From assembly GCA_023374045.1 (NCBI GenBank), contig CM041782.1, positions 185,956,925 to 186,020,924 on the forward strand: a stretch of DNA of 64,000 bases, given 5' to 3'. How positions within the stretch are numbered: position 1 is the first letter of the stretch; every line of letters starts with the position of its first letter. The position numbers and the translations under genes were made by a program. The stretch comes from Limonium bicolor. Its lineage: Eukaryota > Streptophyta > Magnoliopsida > Caryophyllales > Plumbaginaceae. The notes under the pieces are model-generated. The model saw nothing but the letters and a program-made list of their open reading frames with translations, did no database searches and had not been told where the DNA came from. Positions 22,101 through 35,800 of this stretch are shown here, one piece after another.

Positions 22101-25020
22101 CTATGATGCTATTACTGATAAGGATACACAAGCAGCTATCATCTGATTTTCTGCTGGAACTTTTTGCGTGAATCTAGTCACTGAATTTGCTGCCTATTTT
22201 GAAACCTTTAAATGTCGCATTGCCATATTTCAAAGCCATTCACAAACAAACTCTACAAATCCATTTTACCACTGTTTAAGCAAGCAAATGTAAAAGCCTT
22301 TTTGATTTGGTTCCATCCAGATATTAAATCTCTCTCTGTTACAATAGTTTTGAAAGTGGTAGTTTCAATAGTCTCAGTAAACGCAGCTTGAATGTTTTGA
22401 AAAATGTTCATACTACTTAAGAGTGTACAGTCTAAACATTTTGAGATTCAGAAAAATGCCTTATTACCCATATCTACACTTGTTCCCGTCAATTTTGGCT
22501 AAATCAAAAATGCGTTTGGAGCTTACAGGAAACTATTGTAGACATCTTATTCTGTTTTCAATACTTGTTGAGTAATTTGGTATTCTGTCTCAACTGTGAT
22601 CTGAATTTCAGACTTCACACAATTCTTTACTGACAAATAACAACAGATGATCATTCTACTGCTGTTTTCTCTGCCATTATAAATTTTGCTCAGTACATGT
22701 GCAACCGCGATGTTATTTGCTTCTCTAAAAATTTGAGCATCATTACTGCAGGGTTGTTAGAACTCATTTCAAACAGCTTTCCATCCCCTGAACTAAGCAG
22801 TTTTGCTTCTAATTCTTGTTGTCGATTAAATATACTTGTCTCAAAATGTCCTTTCTGCCAAAATAAACGATAAACTCTGTTCCAGCCTTTGCATCTACCT
22901 GTCACGAATAAGATTTAATTGTGCTAAGATAGCTCTGAGTTTCGCACCTACAGGTACCTTTTTGAATAAGTTTTTTCCTGAAGCTGTCTTTGCTTAAAAT
23001 TGCACATCTATTTGCGCTTTATTCACTAGTAAAACTTCTTGTCACCGTTTACACTACTACTGCATTCATCCTCTAATTTGAAGCTTTTAGCCATGAGTGT
23101 CTTTTGGTAGCTTCTGCTGCAAAAGAAGGTTTGATATCTGTAGATAACTTTGTTTGGTTTTTTCAATAAAACCTATAAAACTTTGTCTGTTTGGTACCTC
23201 AAATGATACTCATACTCATTTGTTTTAATAAATATCTAGGAGGTTTCCTTCGTTTTGCTTGGTTTACATCCAGGTTTTGTTGCTAGCAAGAGTACTTCAG
23301 TTATGTTTTACTGCTGTTGCCTGCGTCTTTTCTGCAGAAATTTTACTACGTATCAGTCTTTGCTTTAAGCATCGTTATTTATTCCCAATGCTTTTTCAAA
23401 TTTATCACTCTGAAAACTTTTTCTACTCCCTCCTGAAACTCGTTACAGTCTGCTTTGCAATTTATATGGCTGAATAGTTTAGGTGAAATACTTAATTATG
23501 TACTGATGATTAACCCAATATATCATGAATAGCAAGCCTCTTTTACTCTTGATTTATTCTACTTCGCAGTGTTTATTTTCAAGCAAGTAGTGATCGTGAT
23601 ATTGTAGTTACTTTGCTCCAAACATATGTTGTTATGAACAAGCTACTGTTCGGCAATGCACCCTCATGAAACTTCATTTACTTCAGTTTTCACCAATGTT
23701 TTGTGCCACCTTATAGTTCTGCAGTTACCAAATATTGATACCCACCCACCTGATTTGGGCAGCTATTTACAGCTGCTATTCAAATATCGTTATAGTTAAA
23801 CAAAGTGTTGTCCTTAGCTCTCTTAAAAATGCTCATACACCATTTTGTCTTATTTTTTGACTAGCATAAGTGAGATATCACACATTAGCTGTTTTTATTT
23901 CTGTCCAAAATTTACTTTAGTCTCTATCTCTATCTCACTTTGGACTGTTCGAATTCAAAATCCATTAAGAACCGCATTGATGTTCTCTGAATAAACATGA
24001 TTTCCAGCAGTTCTCTGAATGTATACTTTATTTTTATTGCTCGGAAAATCTGCTCCTAGTTTGCTTCAAGATTAGTCCAGCTTTTACCCAAGTTGACTAC
24101 TGTTTTAAGTATTCTTGCTGCCGCAATTATTGAACTATTATGGTCTGTTTGAACTAAAAAATTAGTGCAGTGCATGCCTTTAATTACTGTCGTTTCTGTT
24201 GTTCTGCACTTCTGGAGCTGTTGTTACAGCGATCTTTTTTGCTGTTTGCTGATCTAAAACGCACTGGTACTATATTTCTACACTATGAAATTACAGATAC
24301 TGCATGATAAGGTTTTAAAACAAGTTTTCGCATGGTAACTCCTCTAGTTGTGACCTATTATGAGCTGGCAAGCGGTTCATATCTGCTTCAGTTTTTCTTG
24401 ACTTTTGTGCCACCTCTTAAAGCCATGACAAGACCTGCTTGAAAGTAACCAAACTCTTAAAACTCTCATACACCATTCTGTTTTACTGCATCATGGTATT
24501 GTTGTTAAAATCCAACTTATGGAAACAAAATGCCTTGCCTACTCTTGTCATGCTTCTTGGAAATGGTGTTCATAACTCACCCACTTATCTTCCTCTTCCC
24601 GGGCACTATGACACGAATATTGAGCTGCTGCATAGACAGTGTTTAGGCTAACTTATTGCCTATGTTTTCAGCTGGCAAACGGGCATGATGAGAATGTTTG
24701 AAGCTCATAAAACCACCTCGAGTCAAGCTCCTGATGCTTTTGATTATAGAATGCATCATTCAGCATTAACTAAATGCATGATCCTAAATATGTTTGATAC
24801 CCCACCATTGCATACCATCTGAAAGGGTATATGGTTACCAGACTTATCTATACATAAGTCTATTGAGCTTGACCTTGATTTATGCTCAATTACAAACTGA
24901 TTTGATGTCTTAAACTATTTATCATGTGCAGCATATTCTACTATAGAGCTAACAAAGTTTTTAAAGAAAGTGCAGGTACTTTTTACCAGGGGACTGATCA
25001 CCCCCTGAAGTACTCAAAGA
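19181..25020 (+). other. Element F interior, middle: long T-rich non-coding region
   Basis: Nearly 6 kb with short frames only, none with a domain I recognise. The plus strand is rich in CTGCTTC/TTTTGCTG-type pyrimidine stretches. A small ACCGG repeat lies at 21550-21725, with a unit of about 33-40 bp repeated twice. No retroviral motifs in either strand. I see nothing else in this stretch. Confidence 0.6.
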
Positions 25021-25067
25021 AAGCAAGAACAAAGGCCATCGAGCCAAGAAAGTAACACCTACCTATG

Positions 25068-25320
25068 GACTTTCTGCACAAAGTGCATATCCATGGAGAA
25101 AAGTAACACCTACCCATGGACTTTCTGCAATAGATTTGCATATCCATGGTGAAAAGTAACACCTACAGGCTATCATGCCTTGAAAGTAATACCTACCCAT
25201 GGACTTTCTGCAATAGATTTGCATATCCATGGTGAAAAGTAACACCTACAGGCTATCATGCCTTGAAAGTAATACCTACCCATGGACTTTCTGCAATAGA
25301 TTTGCATATCCATGGTGAAT
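25068..25320 (+). repeat. 83-bp tandem repeat in element F
   Basis: CCCATGGACTTTCTGC recurs at 25113, 25196 and 25279, a period of 83 bp. Each unit also has TTGCATATCCATGG, AAGTAACACCTAC and AGGCTATCATGCC. A shorter, diverged unit precedes the array near 25070. Confidence 0.92.
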
Positions 25321-25905
25321 CGGGCCAGCCAAGAAAACCCATCTCTGGACCCATCAGGAGCTCTGGTCGCCTGTGATGGGTGCATTGTTAGGTGTGGGAC
25401 GCCGCACCATACTTGAATCACAAGTACCATCCTTTGGCTAGCATAAGCAAAGTTGGGAAAATATATTATCTTTATTCTCCCTTTTAGGGAATTATCATCC
25501 TTTGGCTAGTATAAGCAAAGACTTTATCATCAAAATATTAAGCCCTTTCAAAAAGGGAATGTTTCTTATAAAAGGAACCATTGGTCTTCTTTATGGAGAC
25601 ATCAGAAGATTCACCCATCAAGATGTCATGGGATTCATCCACCAAGATAAATCATTTCAAAGACTTATGTCCCAGAATTTCCAATTTGTCAGAAGGAAGA
25701 TACTTGTGGGACTTTGATTATACTGTATCAACTTTCTTTTTGTAAGTTCATTTTTCTTTGTAAGAGCTAAAAGAAAAAGAACTTGTGGGACTAGAAGATA
25801 GGAGAAGGGAAGAAATAGAAAGAAAGAAGAAAGAATGTAAATTTCAATTTTTCTTTTTGTAAGTTCCACTTTTTTAAGTAGCAAAAGTAGAACTTGTGGG
25901 ACTGA
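25321..25905 (+). other. Element F interior, 3' end with repeated purine-tract motif
   Basis: No coding potential. ACTTGTGGGACT occurs three times (25702, 25781, 25892), the last one 5' to the 3' LTR where the polypurine tract is expected. TTCTTTTTGTAAGTTC also recurs. A short duplicate TCCTTTGGCTAG is at 25431 and 25498. Confidence 0.7.
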
Positions 25906-26448
25906 TGACAAGGGCAAGAATATGACGAAGGAAAGAGGGTCAAAGCGGTCCAGGCCACAGATCCCGATCCAGACCCCGGGCCCCCTTTAGGACCTTGTTC
26001 GGGCTCCAGTTTGGGCACCAAATATCATTCCGGCTCCGCACTCTATGACCAGGACCCGTGTTCCGGCCCCATACTCCATGACCGGATCCCGCACCCTACA
26101 CTTTGAGGCCGGAAGGCTTTATAAGGAAAGAAGTGCCAAAACTAGAAGGGGGGCTCCAAATGAAGTGATACCACATGTATAAGGATTAAGAGATAGGCCT
26201 CACTCTCGAAAGTCTATAAATAGAGGTAGGAGACTCATTTGTAAGGAGAGACAACATGAGGAGAAAGAGAGAAGGCACCAAAAGAGCTCTCTAAGCTTGT
26301 AAGATCAAATACCAAAAAGAGAGTAAAGATAATATTGAGAAGGGGACGTAGGCTGTTTTCCTTGGCTGAACCACTGTATCTCTAAGTATACGGTTTATCG
26401 GTACTGGTCTCTCGATGTTAACGTATGGAACCGAATTATACGTTTTCA
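25906..26448 (+). repeat. 3' LTR of element F
   Basis: Same 543 bp as the 5' LTR, followed by the target duplication GTTAC. Confidence 0.95.
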
Positions 26449-26453
26449 GTTAC

Positions 26454-27024
26454 ATGTGTGTGTGTGGGGTTATTTGACTTAATAAAAATTGGCCCCCTAC
26501 TGTATTACTAGTTGGAGCGTTTTTCGTCTTTTACAGAAAACGCTGGTTAGTTTACCCGGTTTTGGTACTATTCACTAACCGGGCCCGTTTTCCAGAATTT
26601 TCTCGTTTCTTTAATTTTATTGGTTATTAAGCTTCCATTAATGCTTTATAATATTTATTTAATGACTTATAATTTTTTTACGGGTTCGTTTGACCACTCA
26701 AAGTCACGTTTTCGTGTTTTCTCAAAAAACGTGCGCTAAAGCTCTATTAGCGTTTTAATACATTATTTGGATCCGTTTTCTTTGGGAGTTGTTCCCATAT
26801 ATTATTTAGGCCTTATTAAGCCTTTAGAATCCATATAATACTCTAACCGAGGTCTCATACCTCATATGGTTATTTAACGCGTATTTAGCGTTTTTCGCTT
26901 TTCAAGCGTTTCATCATTTCTTTTGGATTTATTTTTCCTTACTAATGTTACTTAGGTGTTATTAGGCCCTTAAATACATATTAGATTTATTTTAATCGTT
27001 ATATTTAAGTTTGGGGTATTTCAA
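26454..27024 (-). repeat. LTR of element E, second part
   Basis: Continues LTR E after the insertion of F. It holds the diverged U3 hairpin (GCGCTAA...TTAGCG, 26731-26752) and ends GGGGTATTTCA at 27024, next to a polypurine tract. Confidence 0.85.
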
Positions 27025-27184
27025 TCTACCCCCCTTAAGAACTTTGTCCTCAAAGTTGTTCGACATTATAGGATTACAATACTTACTCATTTATACTTAT
27101 CTAATACTAAAGCCATACATTCCACCTCCTTACAAATCCCAAATCCGTTACTCAAGGTTCCTACATACCATCCCATACCAATGT
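27025..27184 (-). other. Polypurine tract and remnant interior of element E
   Basis: Starts with the tract (complement of TTAAGGGGGGTAGAT) directly next to the LTR. The remaining 145 bp resemble the 3' untranslated region of the other elements and are cut by LTR G. No genes. Confidence 0.75.
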
Positions 27185-27601
27185 TGAAATACCCCAAACC
27201 TTAATATATTAATGAACTATCTAGGTAGGATATACTAAGGCTAGAACGTGCCTTAGAAAAAATTAGAAGAAGTGTTAAACAACAATTTACACCAAAACAT
27301 GCTTTTAGAACAATTAGAGAAAAAGGTGTTTTAAAGAGCGTAAATAAATTAGGGAACTACTAACAAGTTCCCAAGAGATTTCAAATGTGAAATACCTCTA
27401 AGATTAGTAATACGCATTAAGCGGAATTAGCGTTTAAACCGAAAACACACCTTAGAGCACAAAAATGTGCTTTAAAGAAAAAAATGTGCTTTAAGCATGT
27501 ATATATGGAACGAAAAGGCTAATGAGCCAAAATACCATAAAGAAATAAGGGAACAACAATTAAATGGTCATAGGAGCCATTGCGTATACACACAAATTAA
27601 G
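27185..27601 (+). repeat. LTR fragment G (plus orientation)
   Basis: Begins TGAAATACCCCAAACC, the LTR start of these families, and stops where element C inserted. It carries direct copies of ATGTGCTTTAA at about 27464 and 27481. Its remainder lies outside the window. Confidence 0.75.
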
Positions 27602-30600
27602 TGAAATACCCCTAACCTTAATAACATAATTAAATGATCTATTATTGATCTAATATGGTTAATAAACATCTAAATATCACTGAGGAACAATCTAAAGATC
27701 TCAACAAGGAAAAACATGCCTTAAGATCGGTAAAGAAAAAAATGTGCTTTAAGACACCATAGAGATTGTATGACCTCAAATAGGATCCAAAGTGGATTCT
27801 TAAGTATTAGAATGAAGTAATGAACATTATATAACCATTCTCAAAGGAAACCAAGCTCTAAAAATGTTCTAACACAAAATGTGCTTTAAAATTCCTTAAA
27901 GCACGTTTTTGAGAAAATTGACTTTCTGAGTGGGTTTTGAGTGGTGTTAGGCATTGGATTAGACCTTGATATACTAATGTACTATAATGTACCACATTAG
28001 AAGTTCTAAATCCAAGATTTCTAAAAAAATCAAAAATATGGCATTCATTTGTGAATAGTAACCCAAATAGTGCATTTTTAAGCAAAATTGACTAAGTATG
28101 GTCAATGGTCAACTAATGACCACTCTAACCCTTTGGAAGTCGGCAGCCTTGGAGCATGGAAGACAGCACATTCAACTTTAATCCTAAATATCTAGCTAAT
28201 TTGGTGAATCACCATTTTACTATTCCAAATCTTACTTTTCAATCATTTAATCACATTTCCTTTCTTTCTCTTTGTTCTTGTCCCATTCCAGCCGAGCAAT
28301 AAGCCCTTCCAAACTCTCTTAAGCTGTGTTCTTGAGTATGCAAGAAAAATCTATCTCTTTTGCACCTAAGGTAATGGTTTAAGGCTTATTTTAGCTCTTT
28401 TTCTTCATCTCTTCATTACCTACACTTGGAGCTCATGATCTATCACTTTCCATGGCTCATTCTCAGTGTTTTAAACCTTGAACAAGATCCAAACTCGGCT
28501 GAAGCAACCCATGGGACCAAGGTGGTCAAAATTTCCATTTTAAGGTAAAAACATACCTTAAGGATTTCTACTCTCCATCCGGTTCTCTTCTTCTGATTTT
28601 TTATGAGTTTATTCACTCATAATCTTCATATTTACATGTTTATTCAATTGGTTAACCATTTGGAGCAAGGGTGGCCGAAAATCAAAGGAAATACCATTCT
28701 TTAAGGCAATTTGCCAAGGTAAAACCTATTACCATAGCAGCTTGTTGTTGTCTAGCTATTTCCTATGTTTATATGGTGAATTTAACACCATGTGGTGTGT
28801 TTAATTCAGGCCGAAACCCTTTGGAAACTTCCTTGCATTTTTAAGGTGATTTTTGCCTTAAATCTTACATTTAATTGTTCTTTAGGTTAGCTCATGCTTG
28901 GAGTGTAACCATATCTTGTTTTGGTGTATTAAACATGTGTGACTGCTGTGGTGATTTTTCCTCCAAGCTGCCGAAGGGGTATAAGGGCTTTAAGTACATA
29001 AATCAAGGTATAAACACCTTAAACTTATGTTATTATGATTTCTTGGCTTATATAAATTATGTGCCGAGAGTGGAGATATTTATATGGGTGATTTTAACCT
29101 AAGTATGGAAAAAAATGACTAAGATAAATTAAGCTAGTCATTTAGGTGATTTGATTAACATAATGGTCAAATTATGACATTATGTGGAAAAATAAATAAA
29201 CTATAATAAGGCCGAGAGCTTATGTAGTATTTTGAGCAATTTATGTGTAATTTTATGTTATAAGCAAAGTTGTAATAAGGCCATGTCATTAGGCCATTTT
29301 ATTTAAGTTTAAAAGCTTAATTAATTTATTTATGCACTTACTATTAAGTAAGGGGTCAAAGCCGTAAATAAATAAACATTAGAGGGTTGTAGGTGAATAT
29401 AGCCGAAAATTGGGATTTAAAATGTATTTAAATAAAAACTATAAAATTTTATAAAGTTTTGGGGTGAAATTGCAAATATTGGAAAGTTTGGGGTAATCTA
29501 TGTAATTACCGAGGAAGTGGGGTCCAAATGATGTTTGGAAGTCAAACATTGACCAAGCAAAAGACTTTGACCAGATTTGATGATTTATTAATTTAATTAT
29601 CAAATTATACAAAGTTATGTATTAAAATGTAGAAATTACATAACATATGGGTATATAGGTGATTACCGAAAGTTTTGGGTATAAAATGGTATTTTATACA
29701 GCTATGGGTTATTAGGAATTTTTAGGAATTTATTTGGTTAAGTTTGGAGTTAATATGGATTATCTAAGTATAATATATGATATTTTATATCATTGTTACA
29801 TATAGGTAACATATATGGTGGAAGCCATAAATATTGAAAGTATAAGGTTAGGAATGCTATTTATAACCTTTTGGTGTAGTTTGGTCATTTTTGGAGTTAT
29901 ATATAAGGTTTTATAAAGATATATGTATAATATATGGTTTTAATGACATAAGGAAACTATATATTATGAATTGGGGAGATTTGGTAATTATACAAGTTAG
30001 GTGGAAGGAATTTAATTAAAACAGACCCTAGTGTCTGTTCAGTAATTATAAACCTTTAAAACGATAGGTTATAATTATATTAAGGTTTAAGGATTATAAT
30101 ATAAGGTATATATTATAAGTGTGACAATGGAATATAATTTGGGGTTGATTTGTAAAATCTGAAAGTATGGTGGAATTAAATAAAACCGAGAACACTATGT
30201 ACATTTGGTATTTTATAACAATTTATAACGATAGGTTATAATTGTTTTAATGACATAAATGTCATAACATATGTTATATAACTATAATATAACATTATAT
30301 AAATTAAGTGGTGGATTTTGTAAATAATAGAGAACATGGGTGCTGTTCGGAAATAATGAGATTTTAGAATAAAAATTTATAATATGGTTTTCAATGTTAT
30401 AAAGGTTATAACATTTATAATATAAGAAATATTCATTAATAGAGAATGAATGTATTATAAAGACTTACCATATAATAAATAGTCCCATAATACATGTATA
30501 TAAATAAATATATGTTATGGTGTGGAAAAATATAATATGGTTCAATAACCATATATTATCATAATTAAAATGATATAAGATAAAGAGAAAAAGAATTACA

Positions 30601-31040
30601 AACATTAGATATGGAAATTCTAATGTTAAGGGTATACATGGAATAATAAGGATGTATATAATTCAAAGTATTTTTACAGATGAATTATACTACATTAAAC
30701 TTGGAAAAACTAACCTTAGGAAAATAAATACTAAGGTAAAATGTATAATATATGATTAAGGATTATACAAGTGAATATAGAAACAAACTATATAATATAC
30801 AAGGGTATATTGAATTACATGCGATAACCAAGTTCAAACTTTAAGTATATTAAATATACGAGACACAACTACGCATGTAATATGATGTTTTTCCGAATCC
30901 CGAGTTAAACCGAAAACCCGGCAAACGTTATCAGTTAGCAACGGGGAATAAACTAGGATGGGTTGGTGACGGTACGGGGTGCCGTAGTGTATTGTTAATA
31001 TGAGATGCTGATGCATAGCGTGATGCATATTAATAGATTG
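27602..31040 (+). repeat. 5' LTR of element C, first part
   Basis: Begins TGAAATACCCCTAACC and matches the 3' LTR at 58787 onward with roughly 2 percent substitutions by eye. It has the U3 hairpin at 27881-27904. The first 530 bp and the stretch from 28129 match the two halves of the 3' LTR, confirming continuity. From 29100 on it is very AT-rich with no open frames of interest. It is interrupted at 31040 by solo LTR I and resumes at 51615; its total length is about 5.1 kb. Confidence 0.85.
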
Positions 31041-31349
31041 TGATGAAATACCCCACATATTTATTACCTTAATTAATAAGGATTAAATTAAATCATGGAT
31101 AATAATTGCTATAGGTATTACTGTATCAATATATAATCCAAGATGAACATTAAACGATACACCAAAAAGAGAATGTCACTAAGGAGAAATTAACTCCAAA
31201 AATCTAATATCACATGTGACATACTAAATATTACATGTAGTCTAAATAAATGATATCACTCATTAAACTACATACATATTACATATAGTCCAAACATATC
31301 AAAAATACAATATAGATATATCCATATATATATATATACATTTTAAACA

Positions 31350-31350
<1 letters not shown>

Positions 31351-31389
<39 letters not shown>
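31351..31389. repeat. (TAA)n microsatellite
   Basis: About 13 TAA units within solo LTR I. Confidence 0.97.
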
Positions 31390-31390
<1 letters not shown>

Positions 31391-32773
31391 ATATGTACAA
31401 TTAATATTACAATATTAAGAGGAGAGAAATTCAAATCTTCCCCTCTCCTTTTCCTTGCCGGTTACATTTGGTGGATGAATAAGTCAAAAAAAGAAAAGAA
31501 AAAAAAAATAATAACACAACTAAACAAGCAAATAAAGAAATAAGTAGGCAAGTACATCCTATTACTCTTTTCCTGCTTCCCCATCCTTCCCACTCACACG
31601 CCAACACTCATGTTCTCCTTCCTTACCACTTTTCAGTTCAGCCCAGCAGTAGCCATCCCATCCTTATCCTCTCTGCTGATGCACTCCACCTTTTCCTCCT
31701 CTAAACCGACTGAAGCAGCAAGCACCCCCCTTCTTGCTTCAACCGGTACAGCAGCAAATTGCCCAGTAGGAACAGCAACAACAGCAGACTCCATCTTCCT
31801 CTCATTGTGCAACGACAACAAAGCTGCTCAAGTTCTATTCTTCTTTCACTGCAACAACAATGCAGGCTCCATCTTCCTCTTCCCTTATCTCTGGACAGCA
31901 ATAGAAGAGGAGGAACAGCAGCAAAGCAACAACAAAAACCGGTAGGATATTCTTCCTCCTTCTTCAATTTTTCTCCATGTTTTCCAGCCTTGCTTACCAG
32001 AATATCCTTCCCCACTCATACTACATACTTTAGCCCTTCCCTTCTCTGTTGCAGTAACTCAGTACACACAAAAAAATCCCTTGCATTCTCGGTTGAAACA
32101 GCAAGCATAACCACCTGGAAAAAAAACAAGGTAACTTAATCTCCTCTTGCTCTTTTTCCTTACGGTTCTACAGCTCCATTTCCCCACTGATTTCTTTTCA
32201 TTTCTTCAAGGTTTAGAACCCACTTTGAGGTCTCCAAAACCAGCTGAAAGATACCAAGAAACAAGAGGACTCTTGCGAGATCTAAAGGTGAGAAAAACTC
32301 ACTCAAAACACCTTGCTCTCTCTCACCTCATGTCCATGTCCGAAAATGTACAGATTCTAACACTTACTTCTACCTCTCCTTACACATATATGGAGGCTGT
32401 TTTTAAGCCCTCTCACTGAGCCAAGAATCCTCCAAGAACACACCTCTTAGAGAGCTGGAAAACAAGGTAAAAATGGATGTTCTCTTCTCTGTTTTGAGCT
32501 CTTTCTTTTTCTCATTTTCTGCATGAGAAGAAACCATATTTCCTTTGCTGTAGATAACCGATACTACTACTTGAAACCCCTTCATTTCCACGGTAAAGAT
32601 CCTCTTTTCAAGGTCTAAAATGTTCCTAAGATAAGTACCTAAGCTGGCTACTAATCTAGCTATGTTTTCTGCATACATGCGCTACCAAACTTGGGTTGCT
32701 ACCATCTATAAGCTACGGTGGATGTAGGAGCTAATCTCCAAGAGAAACCTCAAGTCAAACAAGGAGGATTATT

Positions 32774-32777
<4 letters not shown>

Positions 32778-32811
<34 letters not shown>
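32778..32811. repeat. (TA)n microsatellite
   Basis: About 17 TA units within solo LTR I; a shorter run is at 34719-34742. Confidence 0.97.
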
Positions 32812-32814
<3 letters not shown>

Positions 32815-35800
32815 GACCATGTTGGTATTTAGCTTATAACAAAAAAAAAACAGAAACTAATCTAAGATGTATATATATAGTGCCGTAAATACCAGTGCTG
32901 GACGGCTTCTCAAGTGACTAAAACAAGGTAAGGTTTCTAAAACTTATTCCAATATTTTAAAGTTAATTATTTGGTGTCATAAGCTAAAACTAAAAGTTCT
33001 TGTATAATGCATGCGGTTTAAAAACCATGGCAATGTGATGATGCGTACATGTGCGATTTATAAGCTTAGACATTAGTGGCTAGTTCAGTCAAATTACATG
33101 TAAAAAAGGGAAGGTAACAGCCTTAAGGAAATGGTGTACAATCTGTACAGAACCGATAGTAATGGGCAAAAATGTGGGCTGTTTTGATCCTAAATATGGG
33201 GAGGAAATTAAGGATTAAGTATTTGGTTATTGAAATTAGGTGCAGAAAATTAAGGGGTGGTACTTAGTTGATAAGCCTTGATATTAATAAATAGTTTTAG
33301 TCAAATCATATGTAGAAACAGGGAAGTAACAACCGTGAGAAAATATGATTTGCAATTCGGTAACAAACCGAGAGCACATGTGTGATGTATGGGCAATTTT
33401 AGATTTAGTTATGAGTAGGAAATTAATGATTTAGTGATACTAAGCATTAATGACTTATTAAGATACATTATATAAATTAAGCATGAAGGAAAAAGGATTT
33501 ACAAATGATAGGAATAAGCTTCATGAAAACCGTAAGTGAATGTATGTATGCCATTTAAATCCTAAAAATGTGGAGAAAATTTATGGATGAATTAACAATT
33601 TAGTGTAACTAAGTATTAATGAACTATTTAAATAAGTCATATGAATTAATGATGGAAGAAATGTGTGGAAATGTTGAAAATAAATTGTACAATAACCGTG
33701 AATGAGTATGTGTAATTAAGACATTTTAAATGCCAGTTTATGAGAAAATTTATGTTATATTAAAGCCATATGGGTAGGCTATTTTTATTATGCTTACTTT
33801 AAGCTTTAAATATTGATTATTAAATTGTAAAGTGATTAAACGAATTCTATAAAAAAAAAATCTGGTGCACAAGTATAATTTTAGTGGATTTAACCAACTA
33901 GAGATATTTTAGATGAATATTAGTGAATTTAGGTGTTACTTAAATTACATATAATGTTACAATATAATTTAAATAAACTTTACTAGTATATAAATAAATA
34001 AAAGATCATCTATGGGGTCAAAATGAAATTTAGTAAAGATACGGGGTTTGAACTAATATTAAGCCGGGGAGGAATGTTTTAAGAGTTTAGGAAATATAAA
34101 ATACAGTTTTATAACATTAAAGTGTTAAATGTAAAAAAGAAGAAAAAAGGGGTATTTTCGTAATTATAGTGAATATGGGTCAAAGGGGATATTTGGGGTG
34201 GTCAACATTGACCACATATGACATTTGACCAGATTGGAAAACTAAATAAATTCATTTGGTAATTTAATGAAGTATTAAGTTAAAAATGAAATTTGTAAAA
34301 CTATAAGGGTGTCCTTGTAATTTCCAAAAAAACTCTATGGCCTAGACGGAATAAATCTGACCACTAGGGGTCTGTTTGTGATTTGGATGAATGTTGGGCT
34401 AATTTTAGTAATTTAATTCATTAAGGTTATAATATATAGTTAAGTATCAAAGTATAACAATTATAAAAACTTTGAGGGCTAGAGTGTAATTACCGAAAAG
34501 TTGGTGATGATTTGAGGATTAACTAAACTATTGGGGTTGTACGAAATTTACGGAAAAGTTTGGGTTAGAATCGTGATTTAAATAATCAATATGTATAATA
34601 TAAGATTTTGGTATTAAATTTAAAGTTTATAAAAAAAGAGGGTAATATGTAATAAAGAGGAAGTTGTGGGAAGTTTATAAAAACCTGGACAAAGTTGGGG
34701 AGCTGTTCAGAATTTAGCATATATATATATATATATATATATGGGTGTGGATTACAATGATGAAAACCCTAGATTATAAATTAAATAAAGATACAAATGT
34801 AACCAATATAATACTTGGGTTGGTATTGTGATTAATTACAAGTAGAGGGGAAAGAATTTCATTACCTAAAATATAATGGGCAGTTTGGGAATCAGTGGAC
34901 AGGTTATAATACAAAGTTAACATGCTACAATGTGACAATTTATTAAAGTATGAGAAAGTTTATCACTATGGGATTAACATGTTATAAACATGTCTTGTAA
35001 ATAATTACATAAGATGATAAGTCTAGGTTGAGAATTATAGAAAGTATATTGTATAGTGGAAACCTTATATTCAAAGAGGCATGACGATGTATAAACGTAT
35101 AGTGTAAAATCTTGAAATAAAGTTTCAATAAGAAACGTGAATAAACAACACGAATGAACAATATACGTGTTACAAGGAATGACAGAGTAATTTAGTATGA
35201 ACATCTATACAATTCATATGATATGGAATTTTAATATGGGATGGAATATAATATATGATGTTGTAAATATATATATACACAGAGATGATATGTAATATAT
35301 GCGAGGTGGATATATAACCAAAAATGTTAATTATAACAAGACTCGAACTAGAAAATACGTAAGTATGAATCCGTATAAATATTACGTATATATACATGCA
35401 TGCACGGACGTACGAGGACGAATCTAGTTATATTACGTGAATGGTTAAATAACTACTATCACGTAACGGACGTAAATACGATAACATATAATATACGCAC
35501 GTACGAATCTTTACATAAGTATAAATGTATACATATATGCACATGTGAATATTAGTGCATACTCCTAAACGCCATTGTACGCATTCATACAAGAACGAAT
35601 AAATGCATTGGGTATCACGACAACCGAGAATCCAACTTCCACGTAGTGAATACATACGGTATTGAATAATATATATTCGTAAGTTAAACCGTACGACTAA
35701 AATATGAACCCGAGTTAAACAACCAACCAATTATGGGGATTAACTACGGGCCACGAGTAGTAATTACTATGGCTGATCAGTAAACTTTTGAACGTGGGTA

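Larger units (their letters stand above)
16801..26448 (+). mobile_element. Element F: very recent non-autonomous LTR retrotransposon (LARD-like, 9.6 kb)
   Basis: Two 543-bp LTRs (16801-17343 and 25906-26448) appear identical over their whole length, start TGACAAGGG and end TTTTCA, and are flanked by GTTAC on both sides (16796-16800, 26449-26453). The interior (8562 bp) has a tRNA primer-like site and a purine tract but no gag, protease, RT or integrase motif in any frame; its longest frames are under 160 codons and repeat-derived. This fits a large retrotransposon derivative mobilised by proteins of an autonomous relative. It split LTR E. I assumed plus orientation from primer site, TATA box and tract positions. 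Confidence 0.9.

Noticed and set aside
31610..32139. Gln/Ser-rich protein gene in solo LTR I
   Set aside because: Low-complexity CAA/CAG tract with open frames on both strands and no recognisable domain; it fits an LTR leader.
32200..32700. Host exon candidates with AG|GTAAG sites in solo LTR I
   Set aside because: Similar AG|GTAA sites recur in the leader region of every LTR here, and no conserved protein is encoded.
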